A stretch of 64,000 nt of DNA from Cupriavidus numazuensis. GTDB lineage: Bacteria; Pseudomonadota; Gammaproteobacteria; Burkholderiales; Burkholderiaceae. The stretch lies in contig NZ_CAJPVI010000001.1 of the NCBI RefSeq assembly GCF_905397435.1, positions 62,001-126,000 on the forward strand. The letters run 5' to 3'. Shown piece after piece: positions 21,328-31,016 of the stretch. A model generated the notes under the pieces. That model did no database searches, was not told the DNA's origin, and was given only the letters and a program-made list of their open reading frames with translations. Made by a program: the position numbers and the translations under genes. The number at the start of each line of letters is the position of its first letter. The first letter of the stretch is position 1.

Positions 21328-22104
21328 TCAGTGCGCGCCCTGCAACTCGGCGTCGGCGGTGCCCATGTAGGCCTCCATCACGCGCGGGTCTTTCGAGACT
21401 TCCGCATACGGACCTTCGGCCAGGATGGCGCCACGCTGGAGCACCGTGATCTTGTCGGCGATCGACGACACCACGTTCATGTTGTGCTCGACCATCAGGA
21501 TGGTGCGGCCCGCCGACACCTTCTTGATCAGCTGCGTGACACGATCGACGTCCTCGTGGCCCATGCCCTGCGTCGGCTCGTCGAGCAGCATCAGCTCGGG
21601 CTCCATCGCAAGCGTGGTGGCGATCTCCAGCGCGCGCTTGCGCCCGTACGGCAGGTTCACCGTGACGGTCTGCGCGAACTCGGTCAGGCCGACCTGGTCG
21701 AGCAGCTCCATCGCGCGGTCGTTGAGCACGTCGAGCGAACGCTCGCTGCGCCAGAACTGGTACGCAGTGCCAAGCTGGCGCTGCAACCCGATACGCACGT
21801 TCTCCATCACCGTCAGGTGCGGGAACACGGCCGAGATCTGGAACGAGCGGATCACACCGCGGCGCGCGATCTGCGCGGGCTTTTCGCGCGTAATGTCGAT
21901 GCCGTTGAAGAGGATGGTGCCGGTGGTCGGCTCCAGGAATTTGGTGAGCAGGTTGAAGCAGGTGGTCTTGCCGGCGCCGTTGGGCCCGATCAGCGCATGG
22001 ATCGAGCCGCGGCGCACGCGCAAGTTGACCCCGTTCACGGCGGTGAAGCCCCGAAAGGACTTCGCCAGGCTGCGGGTTTCGAGTATCAGATCTTCATGAA
22101 GCAT
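21328..22104 (-). CDS. livG: branched-chain-type ABC ATPase LivG
   Basis: A 258-residue LivG-type ATPase with Walker A GPNGAGKTTCFN (about 39-50), Walker B LMLLDEPTQGMGHED and the LivG-specific region IRSFQISAVFPHLTV. The usual signature is replaced by LPYGRKRALEIA, normal for LivG. Fourteen base pairs separate its stop from livF. Confidence 0.92.
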   Translation of the reverse strand: MLHEDLILETRSLAKSFRGFTAVNGVNLRVRRGSIHALIGPNGAGKTTCFNLLTKFLEPTTGTILFNGIDITREKPAQIARRGVIRSFQISAVFPHLTVMENVRIGLQRQLGTAYQFWRSERSLDVLNDRAMELLDQVGLTEFAQTVTVNLPYGRKRALEIATTLAMEPELMLLDEPTQGMGHEDVDRVTQLIKKVSAGRTILMVEHNMNVVSSIADKITVLQRGAILAEGPYAEVSKDPRVMEAYMGTADAELQGAH

Positions 22105-22152
22105 GGACGGATCCGGTGAAGTGTGGCGGAATCCCGCGATACTGGGCGCGCA

Positions 22153-22851
22153 TCAGCCCTGCACCGGCAGCGAGACGACTTCGTAGCCATGTCGCAGCGT
22201 GCGGCCCAGGATCGGGTCTTCCAGCTCGATCTCGAAGCGCTGGGCCGGCCGGATGCCGCCGATCGCCGGCAAGGTGCCGCACAGCATCGCGGTGCCATCC
22301 GCAAACTCGCCGCCATGTTCGGCAAACCGCGCGATCAGATCGGCGGGCGCCCGCATGGCCGTCACCGGGCCTTCCTGGTACAGCACGCGCTCGCCGTCGA
22401 TGGTCGCGTATGAGCGCAGCATCAGTGCATCCCAGTGGCCCTCCACATCAGCGAGGCGCCACAGCGTCGCAGCGCAAGGCTTCTCGCACATCTGCTTGGA
22501 CACGGTGATGCCGTAGGTTTCCACCTCACGGTCGGTATGGTCGGATGCGATGCCGACGAGCACCTCGCCGCCATCCTTCACCAGCAGGAACTCCGCTTCC
22601 CCGCTGCTGGCCTGGCCGCTGACCTGGATCTGCTCGGGCGCGCCGAGACGCTCGGCGGCTACGCGATAGAAGACCGGCGTGTATGGCGGACGCTTGACGC
22701 CGAGTTCTTCCAGTTCGCGAATATGGGCTTCCATGGCGGCGACGTCGCGTCCGGTCCATCCGGCGACGACGAGCTGGCGGATGTTGAAGGCACGGCTTGC
22801 GCCGCAGTCACGGGCATCGCGGCTGTCGATATTGAAGTTGAGTGTTTTCAT
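22153..22851 (-). CDS. DUF2848 family protein
   Basis: A 232-residue cytosolic protein matching DUF2848 (AGWTGRDVAAMEAHIRELEELGV, EVLVGIASDHTDREVETYGI, KPCAATLWRLADVEGHWD). The fold is thought to resemble fumarylacetoacetate hydrolase-type enzymes; no activity is established to my knowledge. It lies between the binding-protein gene and livG, in the middle of a transport and degradation operon, so an enzymatic step on the imported compound is the simplest inference. Confidence 0.75.
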   Translation of the reverse strand: MKTLNFNIDSRDARDCGASRAFNIRQLVVAGWTGRDVAAMEAHIRELEELGVKRPPYTPVFYRVAAERLGAPEQIQVSGQASSGEAEFLLVKDGGEVLVGIASDHTDREVETYGITVSKQMCEKPCAATLWRLADVEGHWDALMLRSYATIDGERVLYQEGPVTAMRAPADLIARFAEHGGEFADGTAMLCGTLPAIGGIRPAQRFEIELEDPILGRTLRHGYEVVSLPVQG

Positions 22852-22892
22852 GATGGGGCGGAATCCTGTTTCGAGAGATGAACGGACAGTGC

Positions 22893-24128
22893 TTACTTGT
22901 GCACGAGTGCGCAGGCGCTGGCGCTGAGCGGGCGGAATGCTTCGTTCGCGGGAATCACGCTTTTGATCTTGTAGTAGTCCCACGGACGCTTCGATTCTTC
23001 CGGGCGCTTGACCTCGACCAGGTACATGTCGTGCACCATCAGGCCGTCGGCGCGAATCCTGCCGTCTTTCGCGAAGAAGTCGTTGACGGGCGTGTCGCGC
23101 ATTTTCGCCATGACGGCGTCGCTGTCGTCGGTCTGCGCGGCCTGGATGGCCTTGAGGTAGTGCAGCGTCGACGAGTACACCCCGGCGTGGACGAGCGTCG
23201 GCATGCGCTTCGTTCGCTCGAAGAAGCGCTTTGACCACGCGCGCGTCGCATCATCGCGATCCCAGTAGAACGACGTCGTGAGCAGCATGCCCTGCGCGGC
23301 CTGCAACCCGAGGCTATGGATGTCGCTGATGAACATGTGCAGCCCCGCGAGCTTCTGCTTGCCGCCGTTGCCGATACCAAAGTCCGCGGCAGTCTTGATC
23401 GCGTTGACGGTATCGGCACCGGCATTGGCGAGCCCGATGACCTTCGCGCCCGATGCCTGCGCCTGCAGCAGGTACGAGGACAGGTCCGCCGAATTGATCG
23501 GGTGCTTCGCCTTGCCCGCGAGCTTGCCACCCGAAGCCGACAGCGCGTCGGTCGCATCCTTCTCAAGCGATGCGCCGAGCGCGTAGTCGACCGTCAGGAA
23601 GTACCAGCTCTTGTCGCCCGCCTTCGTCAGCGCCTTGACGGTGTTTGCGGCGAACGCGTAGGTGTCGTAGGAATACTGGACCGTGTAGGGCGAGCAGTCC
23701 TCGTTGCTCAGGCGCGTGGTGCCAGCGCCGCTCGCCATGACGATCTTGTGCTTGAGCTTGCCGAGGTTGGACACGGCCAGTGCCACCGACGACGGCAGCG
23801 CGTCCTGGATCACGTCGACCTTCTGGTTGTCGAACCAGCCGCGCGCCAGTGTGGCAGCCACGTCGGTCTTGTTCTGGTGATCGGCGCTGACGACCTGTAC
23901 GGGCGCGCCCAGGACCTTGCCGCCGAAGTCCTCCACGGCCATCTGCGCGGCCACGACCGAGCCCTTGCCGCCGATGTCGGAGAAGATCGATGACATGTCG
24001 GTGAGGACACCGATCTTGACGACCCCGTCACTGATCCGGGGCGATTCCGCGGCCTTCGCAGGGGCGGCACATAGCATGGCACTGGCCAGGACGGCCGCGC
24101 CCATTCGCATTGCAGGCATTGCAGGCAT
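22893..24128 (-). CDS. LivK-type periplasmic binding protein
   Basis: A 411-residue type I periplasmic binding protein of the branched-chain amino acid/amide class. The signal peptide has hydrophobic core MGAAVLASAMLCAA, cleavage after AKAA|ESP at about 27. The mature part opens with VVKIGVLTDMSSIFSDIGGKGSV. The N-terminal signal contains a short duplicated ATGCCTGCA unit. It serves the LivFGHM proteins of the same operon. Relatives in degradative operons bind aromatic acids; the ligand here is unknown. Confidence 0.9.
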   Translation of the reverse strand: MPAMPAMRMGAAVLASAMLCAAPAKAAESPRISDGVVKIGVLTDMSSIFSDIGGKGSVVAAQMAVEDFGGKVLGAPVQVVSADHQNKTDVAATLARGWFDNQKVDVIQDALPSSVALAVSNLGKLKHKIVMASGAGTTRLSNEDCSPYTVQYSYDTYAFAANTVKALTKAGDKSWYFLTVDYALGASLEKDATDALSASGGKLAGKAKHPINSADLSSYLLQAQASGAKVIGLANAGADTVNAIKTAADFGIGNGGKQKLAGLHMFISDIHSLGLQAAQGMLLTTSFYWDRDDATRAWSKRFFERTKRMPTLVHAGVYSSTLHYLKAIQAAQTDDSDAVMAKMRDTPVNDFFAKDGRIRADGLMVHDMYLVEVKRPEESKRPWDYYKIKSVIPANEAFRPLSASACALVHK

Positions 24129-24177
24129 GTTGTCTACTCCAGGTTGGATTCTCTTGAGGAATCTGAATACGTTGTGA

Positions 24178-25515
24178 CTACCGTTGCAGGGCGGCTTCCA
24201 CCGCCATACCGATCGCCAGCAGCCGCCGGTCGCTCAGGCGGCGACCGAACAGCATCAGGCCCACCGGCGCTTCGCCGCGGCGATGGCACGGCACCGACAG
24301 CGAGCAAAGGTCCAGCATGTTGGCGATGGCCGGGTTGCGCAGCAGCAGCCGGTTGATGCGGAAGAACGCTTCGTCATCGTCGAGGTCGGCAATCCGTGGG
24401 GCGACGATCGGTACAGTCGGCAGCACAACGGCGTCAAAGCCAGCCAGCTCCGTATCGGCCTGTCGGCACAACGCGGCCCGGCGGCCGAGCGAGCGCACGT
24501 AGTCCGAAGCACGCTGCGCATCGGCCAGGCGGATGCGCGACAGCACACGCGGGTCGTAGGCGCCGGCTTGTTCCGACAGCAGTTCCGCATGCCACGCGCT
24601 GGCCTCGGCGGCTACCAGGCCGCCGTTGGCGCCGAGTTCGGCAAGCTGGTCCCAGCTGTCGAAATGCACATCCTGCAACCGCGCACCGGCGGCCGAAAGC
24701 TGCCGCAATGCACGGCTGAACGACTCGGCCACTTCATCGCTGACGCCTTCGAAGACGAGCCCGACCGGTACGGCCAGGCGCAGCCCGGCGAGCGGCGCAG
24801 CGGCCAGTGGCGTCGTATCCTCGCCCGCCATCACCGCGTCGATGTCGGCGCAGCACGCGACCGAATTGGCCAGGCAGCCTACGGAGTCGTAGCTCGACGA
24901 CAGCGGCACCGCGCCGTCCAGCGGAATACGGCTTGCCGTGGGCTTGAACCCCGCAATGCCGCACAGTGCCGCCGGAATCCGGCACGAGCCGCCCGTATCG
25001 GAACCGATCGCGGCGAGCGCCATACCATCGGTCACCGACACCGCGGCGCCCGACGACGAGCCGCCCGGAATGCGTTCCGACGTACGGTCGTACGGATTGC
25101 GCGGCGTGCCGTAGTGCGGGTTGATGCCGACGCCCGAATAGGCGAATTCGGTCATGTTGGTCCGCCCGACAAGCACCGCACCAGCCGCCCGCAGCCGTGC
25201 GATGACCGCCGCGTCGGCAACGGCCGGACGCTCCGGCAGTACGCGCGCACCGGCCCGAGTCACATCGCCTTGCACATCGAACAGGTCCTTGACCGAGATG
25301 GGCACCCCTGCGAGCGGACCGGCGATACCGTACTCGCGCAGCAAGTCGCTCGTATGCGCCTGCTTGCACGCGGCCATGCTCACGCCGTGCGGAAAGACGC
25401 GTGCGCCTTCACCGCCCGGGTTGCAGATGCGCTCCACGCAGGACGCCAGCAGCGACGCGGCGTTCGCGCTGCCGTCAGCCAGTTGCCGCAAGGCGGCTCG
25501 TACGGTGGCAGTCAT
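24178..25515 (-). CDS. amidase signature family hydrolase
   Basis: A 445-residue amidase-signature enzyme with the complete Ser-cisSer-Lys triad: K76 in ISVKDLFDV, the cis-serine around 153 in PGGSSSGAA and the nucleophile S177 in GSDTGGSCRIP. These enzymes hydrolyse carboxamides to acid and ammonia. It begins 2 bp after the cupin stop, so the two are coupled. In this operon it may release ammonia from an imported aromatic or heterocyclic amide, or from a ring-opened product. Confidence 0.9.
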   Translation of the reverse strand: MTATVRAALRQLADGSANAASLLASCVERICNPGGEGARVFPHGVSMAACKQAHTSDLLREYGIAGPLAGVPISVKDLFDVQGDVTRAGARVLPERPAVADAAVIARLRAAGAVLVGRTNMTEFAYSGVGINPHYGTPRNPYDRTSERIPGGSSSGAAVSVTDGMALAAIGSDTGGSCRIPAALCGIAGFKPTASRIPLDGAVPLSSSYDSVGCLANSVACCADIDAVMAGEDTTPLAAAPLAGLRLAVPVGLVFEGVSDEVAESFSRALRQLSAAGARLQDVHFDSWDQLAELGANGGLVAAEASAWHAELLSEQAGAYDPRVLSRIRLADAQRASDYVRSLGRRAALCRQADTELAGFDAVVLPTVPIVAPRIADLDDDEAFFRINRLLLRNPAIANMLDLCSLSVPCHRRGEAPVGLMLFGRRLSDRRLLAIGMAVEAALQR

Positions 25516-25517
25516 GA

Positions 25518-25898
25518 TCAGGCCGGGTCGTAGTAGTGGATTTCCAGCAGCATGCAGCCCGTGTTCGACTTGAACGGGCCGTGGAATGCGCCGGGCGGGC
25601 GGCATGCGTAGGTGTTGGGTACGAACGCTTCGCCACCCTCGCCTTCCGCGTCGTTGCCAACAGTCAGGTCGCCGCTGATGAGGTAGACCTCTTCCCAGTA
25701 CTCGTGCACGAACGGCTTGGTCGTGAAGACACCCGGCTCGAAGCGCAGCAGGCGCGTGCGGCTGCCGCTGCGGCCCGGCTCGTCGAGTTCGCCGGACAGG
25801 ATCTTCTGCTGGATGCCGGCCGGATAGCCGTGCGGCACTTCCCAGCCGGACTGCAGGTCCAGCGTGTGGAATTCGTCGTGAAGCTTGTTGATCGCCAT
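25518..25898 (-). CDS. cupin-domain protein
   Basis: A 126-residue single-domain cupin. Motif one is EPGVFTTKPFVHEYWEEVYLISG and motif two resembles PPGAFHGPFKSNTG. The metal-binding pattern is incomplete (one clear H near each motif plus a glutamate). The start is set at 25898 because AAGGAG lies 6 nt upstream; an ATG two codons earlier abuts that site directly and cannot be used. It may be a small metal-dependent isomerase or dioxygenase, or a binding protein, for the pathway of the HpaB-type enzyme. Confidence 0.8.
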   Translation of the reverse strand: MAINKLHDEFHTLDLQSGWEVPHGYPAGIQQKILSGELDEPGRSGSRTRLLRFEPGVFTTKPFVHEYWEEVYLISGDLTVGNDAEGEGGEAFVPNTYACRPPGAFHGPFKSNTGCMLLEIHYYDPA

Positions 25899-25946
25899 GA
25901 TCATCTCCTTGTGGGGTGGATCTTCAGTAGGGGGGAAGGACCGGCC

Positions 25947-27428
25947 TCAGGCAGCGCGTGCGGTGGCGCCCAGTTCCGCTTCGAGCGAATAGCTGCCGAG
26001 CATGTTGTCGACGAGGTGCGCGGCGCGTTTCCAGTCGTACGTGCGGTAGGCATGGCCCTTGGTGACGAAGGACGCGCCGGCATAGAACATCTCGTACTGG
26101 TTGTGGCGCGATGCGAACTCGGAACCCACGGCGTCCCACGCGAGCTTGAAGAACTTGACGCGCTCTTCCGGGCTGCAGACCGGTGACTTCTGCGTCTTGC
26201 CGATGATCTCGGCCAGCACCGGGTTGGCGAAGTCATCGATGCTGGAGGGCAGCATGATCATGCCGCCGCCGGCCAGCTCGCGCAGCGTGTTGAGCACCTT
26301 GGCGTAGAGCTGCTGTGTGAGCACCTGCGAGCCGTACAGCATGCTGCGGTCCGGCACGTAGTAGCCGTTGACCATCTGGCCCTTGGCTTCCATCGCATAG
26401 ACCCACGCTTCCACCATGCCAGCCTCGGCGGCCAGTTGGCCGAGCATCTCCTTGACCTGCGGGAAATTGCTGGTGCCGTTGACTTCGGTGATCTTGTGCG
26501 CGATGCCGACCAGGAAGCGCAGCTTGACCATCAGCCGCACCTGGCACTGGTAGTTCTGGTAGCTGTGCGCCGGCGTGGCGTGGAACTGCTTTGCGCACAT
26601 CGCGACATTGCCGGCGACGAAAACGCGCTCCCAAGGCACCTTCACGTCGTCGAAATAGAGCACCGCGTCGTTCTCGTCGTAACGGCTCGCGAGCGGGTTG
26701 TCGAACACCGACGTCGCGTTGGCCTCGTATGACTTGCGCGACATCACCTTCAGCCCCTTGGTGTTCATCGGGATCGCGAACGACAGCGCATACATCTCGT
26801 CGCCTTCGCGCAGCGGCTGGATGCAGCTGCAGAACACCTCGTTGGCCATGATGCCGCTGGTGGCCAGCATCTTCGCGCCGCGCACGGTGATGCCTTCCGC
26901 GTCCTGGTCGACAATGCCCACGGCCAGGAACTTGTCTTCCTGCTCATGCGCGGACTTCGACTGGTTGGCCTGCGGGTTCACGATCACATAGGTCAGGAAC
27001 AGATCGTTGTCACGCGCATAGCGGTAGTAGTCGCGCAGCGCGCCGGCACGTTTCGGATCGGCCTGCTCGAACACATCGATACCCATGTACATGCCCGAAA
27101 TGCACGATGCGACGTGATCGGGCGAACGGCCCATGAAGCCGTAGTGCAATTCGGTCCAGGCCTCCAGTGCATCGCGGCGCTGCACCAGTTCGTCGTAGCT
27201 CGTTGGCAGTTGCCAGATCCGGCTGACCTGGTTGGGTGAGCCCTCTGGCTGGAATGTCATCCGGTCGAGGTTCTCTGGCCGCGCCTGGAAGTCATAGAGA
27301 CTCGCGTAGCTGCCGATCGAATTGCGGAAGGCGGGATGCGTGGTGACATCGGTCACGCGCCTGCCGTCCAGATAGACTTCGCGTCCATCGCGCAGCATAG
27401 CGATATGCTGGGTACCGGTCTTGACCAT
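25947..27428 (-). CDS. HpaB-type FADH2-dependent monooxygenase
   Basis: A 493-residue member of the 4-hydroxyphenylacetate 3-hydroxylase family, which shares the acyl-CoA dehydrogenase fold. Supporting stretches are DGREVYLDGRRVTDVTTHPAF at the N terminus, FLTYVIVNPQANQSK (about 153-167), LATSGIMANEVF and YDENDAVLYFDDVKVPWERVF. The family hydroxylates phenols, chlorophenols or pyrrole- and indole-type rings using FADH2 from a separate reductase, which is the next gene upstream. No hpa ring-cleavage genes are present, so 4-hydroxyphenylacetate is unlikely to be the substrate. Confidence 0.88.
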   Translation of the reverse strand: MVKTGTQHIAMLRDGREVYLDGRRVTDVTTHPAFRNSIGSYASLYDFQARPENLDRMTFQPEGSPNQVSRIWQLPTSYDELVQRRDALEAWTELHYGFMGRSPDHVASCISGMYMGIDVFEQADPKRAGALRDYYRYARDNDLFLTYVIVNPQANQSKSAHEQEDKFLAVGIVDQDAEGITVRGAKMLATSGIMANEVFCSCIQPLREGDEMYALSFAIPMNTKGLKVMSRKSYEANATSVFDNPLASRYDENDAVLYFDDVKVPWERVFVAGNVAMCAKQFHATPAHSYQNYQCQVRLMVKLRFLVGIAHKITEVNGTSNFPQVKEMLGQLAAEAGMVEAWVYAMEAKGQMVNGYYVPDRSMLYGSQVLTQQLYAKVLNTLRELAGGGMIMLPSSIDDFANPVLAEIIGKTQKSPVCSPEERVKFFKLAWDAVGSEFASRHNQYEMFYAGASFVTKGHAYRTYDWKRAAHLVDNMLGSYSLEAELGATARAA

Positions 27429-27472
27429 GTTCTTTCTCCTGGTGACTGCTGGATTGGGTGCTTGTGGTGGAA

Positions 27473-28000
27473 TCAGGCGGCAGCCGGGCTGGGATCCAGC
27501 GCGCGGTATTTGCCGCCAAAGAAGATCAGGGGGCGCCCGTCCTGCCGGGCCTGGTGGCGAATGACGCGTCCGATGAAGATCACGTGGTCGCCGCCATCGT
27601 GCTGTGCATACGGCTCGCACTCGAACGTGGCCAGCGCATCGGGCAGCAGCACGTGGTTCGCCGCATCGCGTGCGCCGAAGTCGATGCCTTCCCACTTGCC
27701 CGAGTTCGCACGGGCAAAACGGTTCGAGATATCCTGCTGCGCCTCGGCCAGCACGTTCACCGCGTAGCGCGGCGTCGCGCACAAGTCGTCCAGGCTCTGG
27801 CAACGGCGGTCCACCGAGAACAGGATCAGCGGCGGGTCCAGCGACACGGAATTGAACGACGCCACCGTGATGCCCACAGGCGAGCCCTGCTCCCGCGGCG
27901 CGGTGATGACGGCGACACCGGTGGCGAACATGGCCAGCGTGCTGCGGAAATGGCGTTGGGCATCGGGATCGATACCGCCCACAACGGATGACTCAGACAT
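27473..28000 (-). CDS. NAD(P)H:flavin reductase (HpaC-like)
   Basis: A 175-residue FMN-binding split-barrel reductase (FRSTLAMFATGVAVITAP, PVGITVASFNSVSLDPPLILFSV, FIGRVIRH). It should supply reduced flavin to the HpaB-type oxygenase 44 bp downstream. The ATG at 28000 has AGGAG five bases upstream. First gene of the ten-gene operon that ends with livM. Confidence 0.9.
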   Translation of the reverse strand: MSESSVVGGIDPDAQRHFRSTLAMFATGVAVITAPREQGSPVGITVASFNSVSLDPPLILFSVDRRCQSLDDLCATPRYAVNVLAEAQQDISNRFARANSGKWEGIDFGARDAANHVLLPDALATFECEPYAQHDGGDHVIFIGRVIRHQARQDGRPLIFFGGKYRALDPSPAAA

Positions 28001-28364
28001 CACTACTCCTACGCATGTTGTCGACCTGACTCGTTTGCTTTCGTTGTTAGCTTTGTTTGTTAGATATTATTCAACGCTAATAAATTTGGCTATTCAAGTT
28101 AGTGGAAACACCTAGGCGACGGATGCAAGCTGTGTCAACGGCGAAAACATGCATCCCGGAAAACCTTTCCAGACAAGGATTTCCGGGCTTTTTCGACTGA
28201 CCGGCGAGCCGTGGCGTGCGTGTGCCGATGACCGGACAACAACCCTATCGCCGGCATGGAGCGTCGGAAATTTTCGCGATCCCGGTGCTAGACTCGGCCC
28301 GCGCCATCGCACGAGCCTTCGTTCGCCGCGTGCCCCGTCCTACCGACACCAGAGCAGAAACATC
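28001..28364. promoter_or_regulatory. 364-bp divergent intergenic region, AT-rich core
   Basis: No gene is visible here. The stretch 28040-28110 is much more AT-rich than its surroundings and carries four TTAG/CTAA half-sites (28047, 28060, 28077, 28099). The segment TTAG...CTAA at 28060-28080 is an inverted pair. It must contain the promoter of the monooxygenase operon on the minus strand and that of the IscS-like gene on the plus strand. A TTAGCTTT motif here also occurs just upstream of the MarR gene (30174-30181), a weak hint of a shared operator. Confidence 0.4.
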
Positions 28365-29588
28365 ATGCAAGCCGAGCCCCAGACCTTCCCGATCTATATG
28401 GACTACAGCGCGACCACGCCGGTCGATGTCCGCGTCGTCGAGAAAATGGTTCCCTTCCTGCACCAGCACTTCGGCAACCCGGCCTCGCGCAGTCATGCGT
28501 ATGGCTGGCACGCGGAAGACGCCGTGGAAACCGCACGCGCCCATGTCGCCGCGCTGTTGAATGCCGATCCGCGCGAGATCGTCTGGACCTCCGGCGCAAC
28601 GGAGGGCAACAACCTCGCCATCAAGGGTGCGGCGCATTTCTACCGTGGCAAAGGGCGACACATCATCACGGTGAAGACCGAGCACAAGGCCGTGCTCGAC
28701 ACTTGCCGCGAACTCGAACGCCAGGGATTCGAGGTAACGTATCTCGATGTGCGCGAAGATGGCCTGATCGACCTCGATGCACTGCGCGGCGCGATGCGCC
28801 CGGACACCATCCTGGTGTCGGTGATGATGGTCAACAACGAGATTGGCGTGATCCAGCCAGTGGCGGAAATCGGGGAGATCTGCCGCGCCGAGGGCGTCGT
28901 TTTTCACTGCGACGCGGTGCAGGCTGCCGGCAAGATTGCAATCGACCTTGAAGCGCTCAAGATCGACCTGCTCACCGTGACCGCGCACAAGGTCTACGGT
29001 CCCAAGGGCATCGGCGCGCTATACGTGCGCCGCAAACCCAGGATCCGGCTCGAAGCGCAGATCCACGGCGGCGGTCACGAGCGCGGCATGCGTTCGGGCA
29101 CGCTGCCGGCGCACCAGATCGTCGGCATGGGCGAAGCGTTCCGGATTGCGCGGCTTGAACTGGAGGAGGAAGCGCGCCGGGTCGGCGCGCTGCGCGACAG
29201 GCTGCTCGCCGGCCTCACGCAGCTTGAAGAGGTCTACGTCAACGGCAGCCTTGCGGAGCGCATCCCGCACAACCTGAACGTCAGCTTCAATTATGTCGAA
29301 GGCGAATCGCTGATCATGGGGATTAAAGGCGTGGCGGTGTCATCGGGCTCGGCGTGCACGTCGGCGTCTCTGGAGCCGTCATTCGTGCTGCGTGCGCTTG
29401 GCCGCAGCGACGAACTCGCGCATAGCTCGATCCGCTTCACACTGGGCCGTTTTACGACGGAGGCGGAGGTCGACGAGGTCATCCGCGTTGTCAACGCTAC
29501 GGTAGGCAAGCTGCGTGAACTGAGCCCGCTGTGGGACATGCACAAGGAAGGCATCGACCTGCGCACGATCCAGTGGGCCGACCACTGA
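28365..29588 (+). CDS. iscS: cysteine desulfurase, IscS type, stand-alone
   Basis: A 407-residue class V aminotransferase-fold enzyme with the IscS hallmarks: [11 protein letters not shown] at the start, the PLP lysine in [10 protein letters not shown] (K209) and the mobile-loop cysteine in [14 protein letters not shown] (C331). It removes sulfur from cysteine for iron-sulfur clusters or thio-modification of tRNA. No iscR, iscU, iscA, hscBA or fdx gene adjoins, so it is outside an isc operon. It may be a second copy serving another acceptor. Confidence 0.92.
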   Translation: MQAEPQTFPIYMDYSATTPVDVRVVEKMVPFLHQHFGNPASRSHAYGWHAEDAVETARAHVAALLNADPREIVWTSGATEGNNLAIKGAAHFYRGKGRHIITVKTEHKAVLDTCRELERQGFEVTYLDVREDGLIDLDALRGAMRPDTILVSVMMVNNEIGVIQPVAEIGEICRAEGVVFHCDAVQAAGKIAIDLEALKIDLLTVTAHKVYGPKGIGALYVRRKPRIRLEAQIHGGGHERGMRSGTLPAHQIVGMGEAFRIARLELEEEARRVGALRDRLLAGLTQLEEVYVNGSLAERIPHNLNVSFNYVEGESLIMGIKGVAVSSGSACTSASLEPSFVLRALGRSDELAHSSIRFTLGRFTTEAEVDEVIRVVNATVGKLRELSPLWDMHKEGIDLRTIQWADH

Positions 29589-29608
29589 TGGTGGCGGCGC
29601 GGCGCCGG

Positions 29609-30160
29609 CTATCCTGCCTGCCGGCGCGCGTGCAGGTGATCGAGATCGAGCGCAGCGCGGTCCCCGTTGGCGACGAGGCGATCGACGATGGAGCACAGCA
29701 CCTTGAACTCCGTGCGCGTGACGCCGTCGAACAACACGTCGTTGATGCGCTGCTGCACAGGCAGCAGTTCACCAAGCAGCCTGGTGCCGGCTGGCGTGAT
29801 CGTCAGCCGCATCTTGCGACGGTCCTCGGGGTCCGCCTTCTTGTCGATCAGGCCGAGCTTCTTGAGCTTGCCGGTTTCGATCGTGATGAAGGGCCCGCTC
29901 AGGTGCAGGTGATCGGCAAGCTGGTTCACGGTCACGTCGCCCTGCTGGGACAGGTGCGCGATCGACCGGATCAGCGAATACTGTACGCCGGTGAGTCCGA
30001 TCAGGCTGCCGAAGCCATCGCGCACCGTGAGCAGGCGCGCTGCAAAGGGCAGCAGGCCATTGACGAGATGGCGGAACTCGGTATCGGAGCCGTCGACGAG
30101 GCAGGCCGGATTGGTGATGGTCAGGGTCTTGCTGGACGTGCTGGACAATTTGGACGCCAC
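29609..30160 (-). CDS. MarR-family transcriptional regulator
   Basis: A 183-residue winged-helix regulator (VQYSLIRSIAHLSQQGDVTVNQLADHLHLSGPFIT, then DPEDRRKMRLTITPAG, the MarR wing). GTG at 30160 is chosen as start because GGAG lies six bases upstream; the GTG four codons earlier overlaps that site. It is divergent from the SnoaL-like gene. It is the nearest specific regulator to the monooxygenase operon and a candidate for controlling it. Confidence 0.88.
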   Translation of the reverse strand: MASKLSSTSSKTLTITNPACLVDGSDTEFRHLVNGLLPFAARLLTVRDGFGSLIGLTGVQYSLIRSIAHLSQQGDVTVNQLADHLHLSGPFITIETGKLKKLGLIDKKADPEDRRKMRLTITPAGTRLLGELLPVQQRINDVLFDGVTRTEFKVLCSIVDRLVANGDRAALDLDHLHARRQAG

Positions 30161-30273
30161 GGTATGCTCCACTTAGCTTTTTAAGCAAGCTTTGCATCAA
30201 ATTCTAGCAAACGTGCGCAACCGGTATCGGAACAGCCCGCTACCCGCGCCTCTTCCTTGACCTGGAGATCATC

Positions 30274-30849
30274 GTGACCACGATCGCACCCGCTGCGGCA
30301 GAAGCCTTGCTGAATCAGTACATCGAAGCCAAGGACAACAATCAGCCCGACATCATCCACCAGGCGTTCGCGCTAGATGCGTCGCTGACGATTTCACTCA
30401 ATACCGACGCCATCAGCTTTCCGTCGAAGACGGAAGGCGCAGCGGCCATCGCGAAGACGCTCGTATCGGACTTTGCGCTCACCTTCGACCGTTGCCGCAC
30501 GTACTACCTGGGCGATGCTCAATCATGGGAAGACGGCGCCATGACGATCCCGTGGCTGGTCGCCATGCGCGAGACGGCGGCAAGCAAGTTGCGCGTTGGC
30601 CGCGGCTACTACCGCCTGAGTTTCACCGGGACGGACGAGCACCCCCGGATCGCGAGCCTGCACATCCATATCGACCGCATGGACGTCATCGATGATCCGG
30701 GCGCCGAGGCGCTGGCCATGTTGCAAACCTCCCTGCCCTATCCGCGCCTGGCCGTTGCGGATCTTGAGGCCGGATTCAGCCAGCTGGTGGCGAACCGGCC
30801 GGCGCTCGAAATCCTGCGCGTATTTGCAGAACCCGCGCCACTGCGTTGA
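30274..30849 (+). CDS. SnoaL/NTF2-like protein
   Basis: A 191-residue protein whose N-terminal 130 residues look like an NTF2/SnoaL fold (AEALLNQYIEAKDNNQPDIIHQAFALDASLTIS, later RGYYRLSFTG and IASLHIHIDRMDVI). GTG start with GGAG six bases upstream. Divergent from the MarR gene, hence a likely target of it. The precise role is unknown. Confidence 0.7.
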   Translation: MTTIAPAAAEALLNQYIEAKDNNQPDIIHQAFALDASLTISLNTDAISFPSKTEGAAAIAKTLVSDFALTFDRCRTYYLGDAQSWEDGAMTIPWLVAMRETAASKLRVGRGYYRLSFTGTDEHPRIASLHIHIDRMDVIDDPGAEALAMLQTSLPYPRLAVADLEAGFSQLVANRPALEILRVFAEPAPLR

Positions 30850-31016
30850 CTATGCGCAGCGTCCAGCGCGCGGGACTGCATTACCGCACAGCTCCGTCAG
30901 GTGTCTAACGCGTCGGCAGACGCCACCCAGTGGGTTGCCGGGCACGCGGCCGGGAAGTGGCGCCGGCCATGCGCGATTGCAGGTTTGACCGGAAGCGCTG
31001 CAAGTATTGCAATGGG

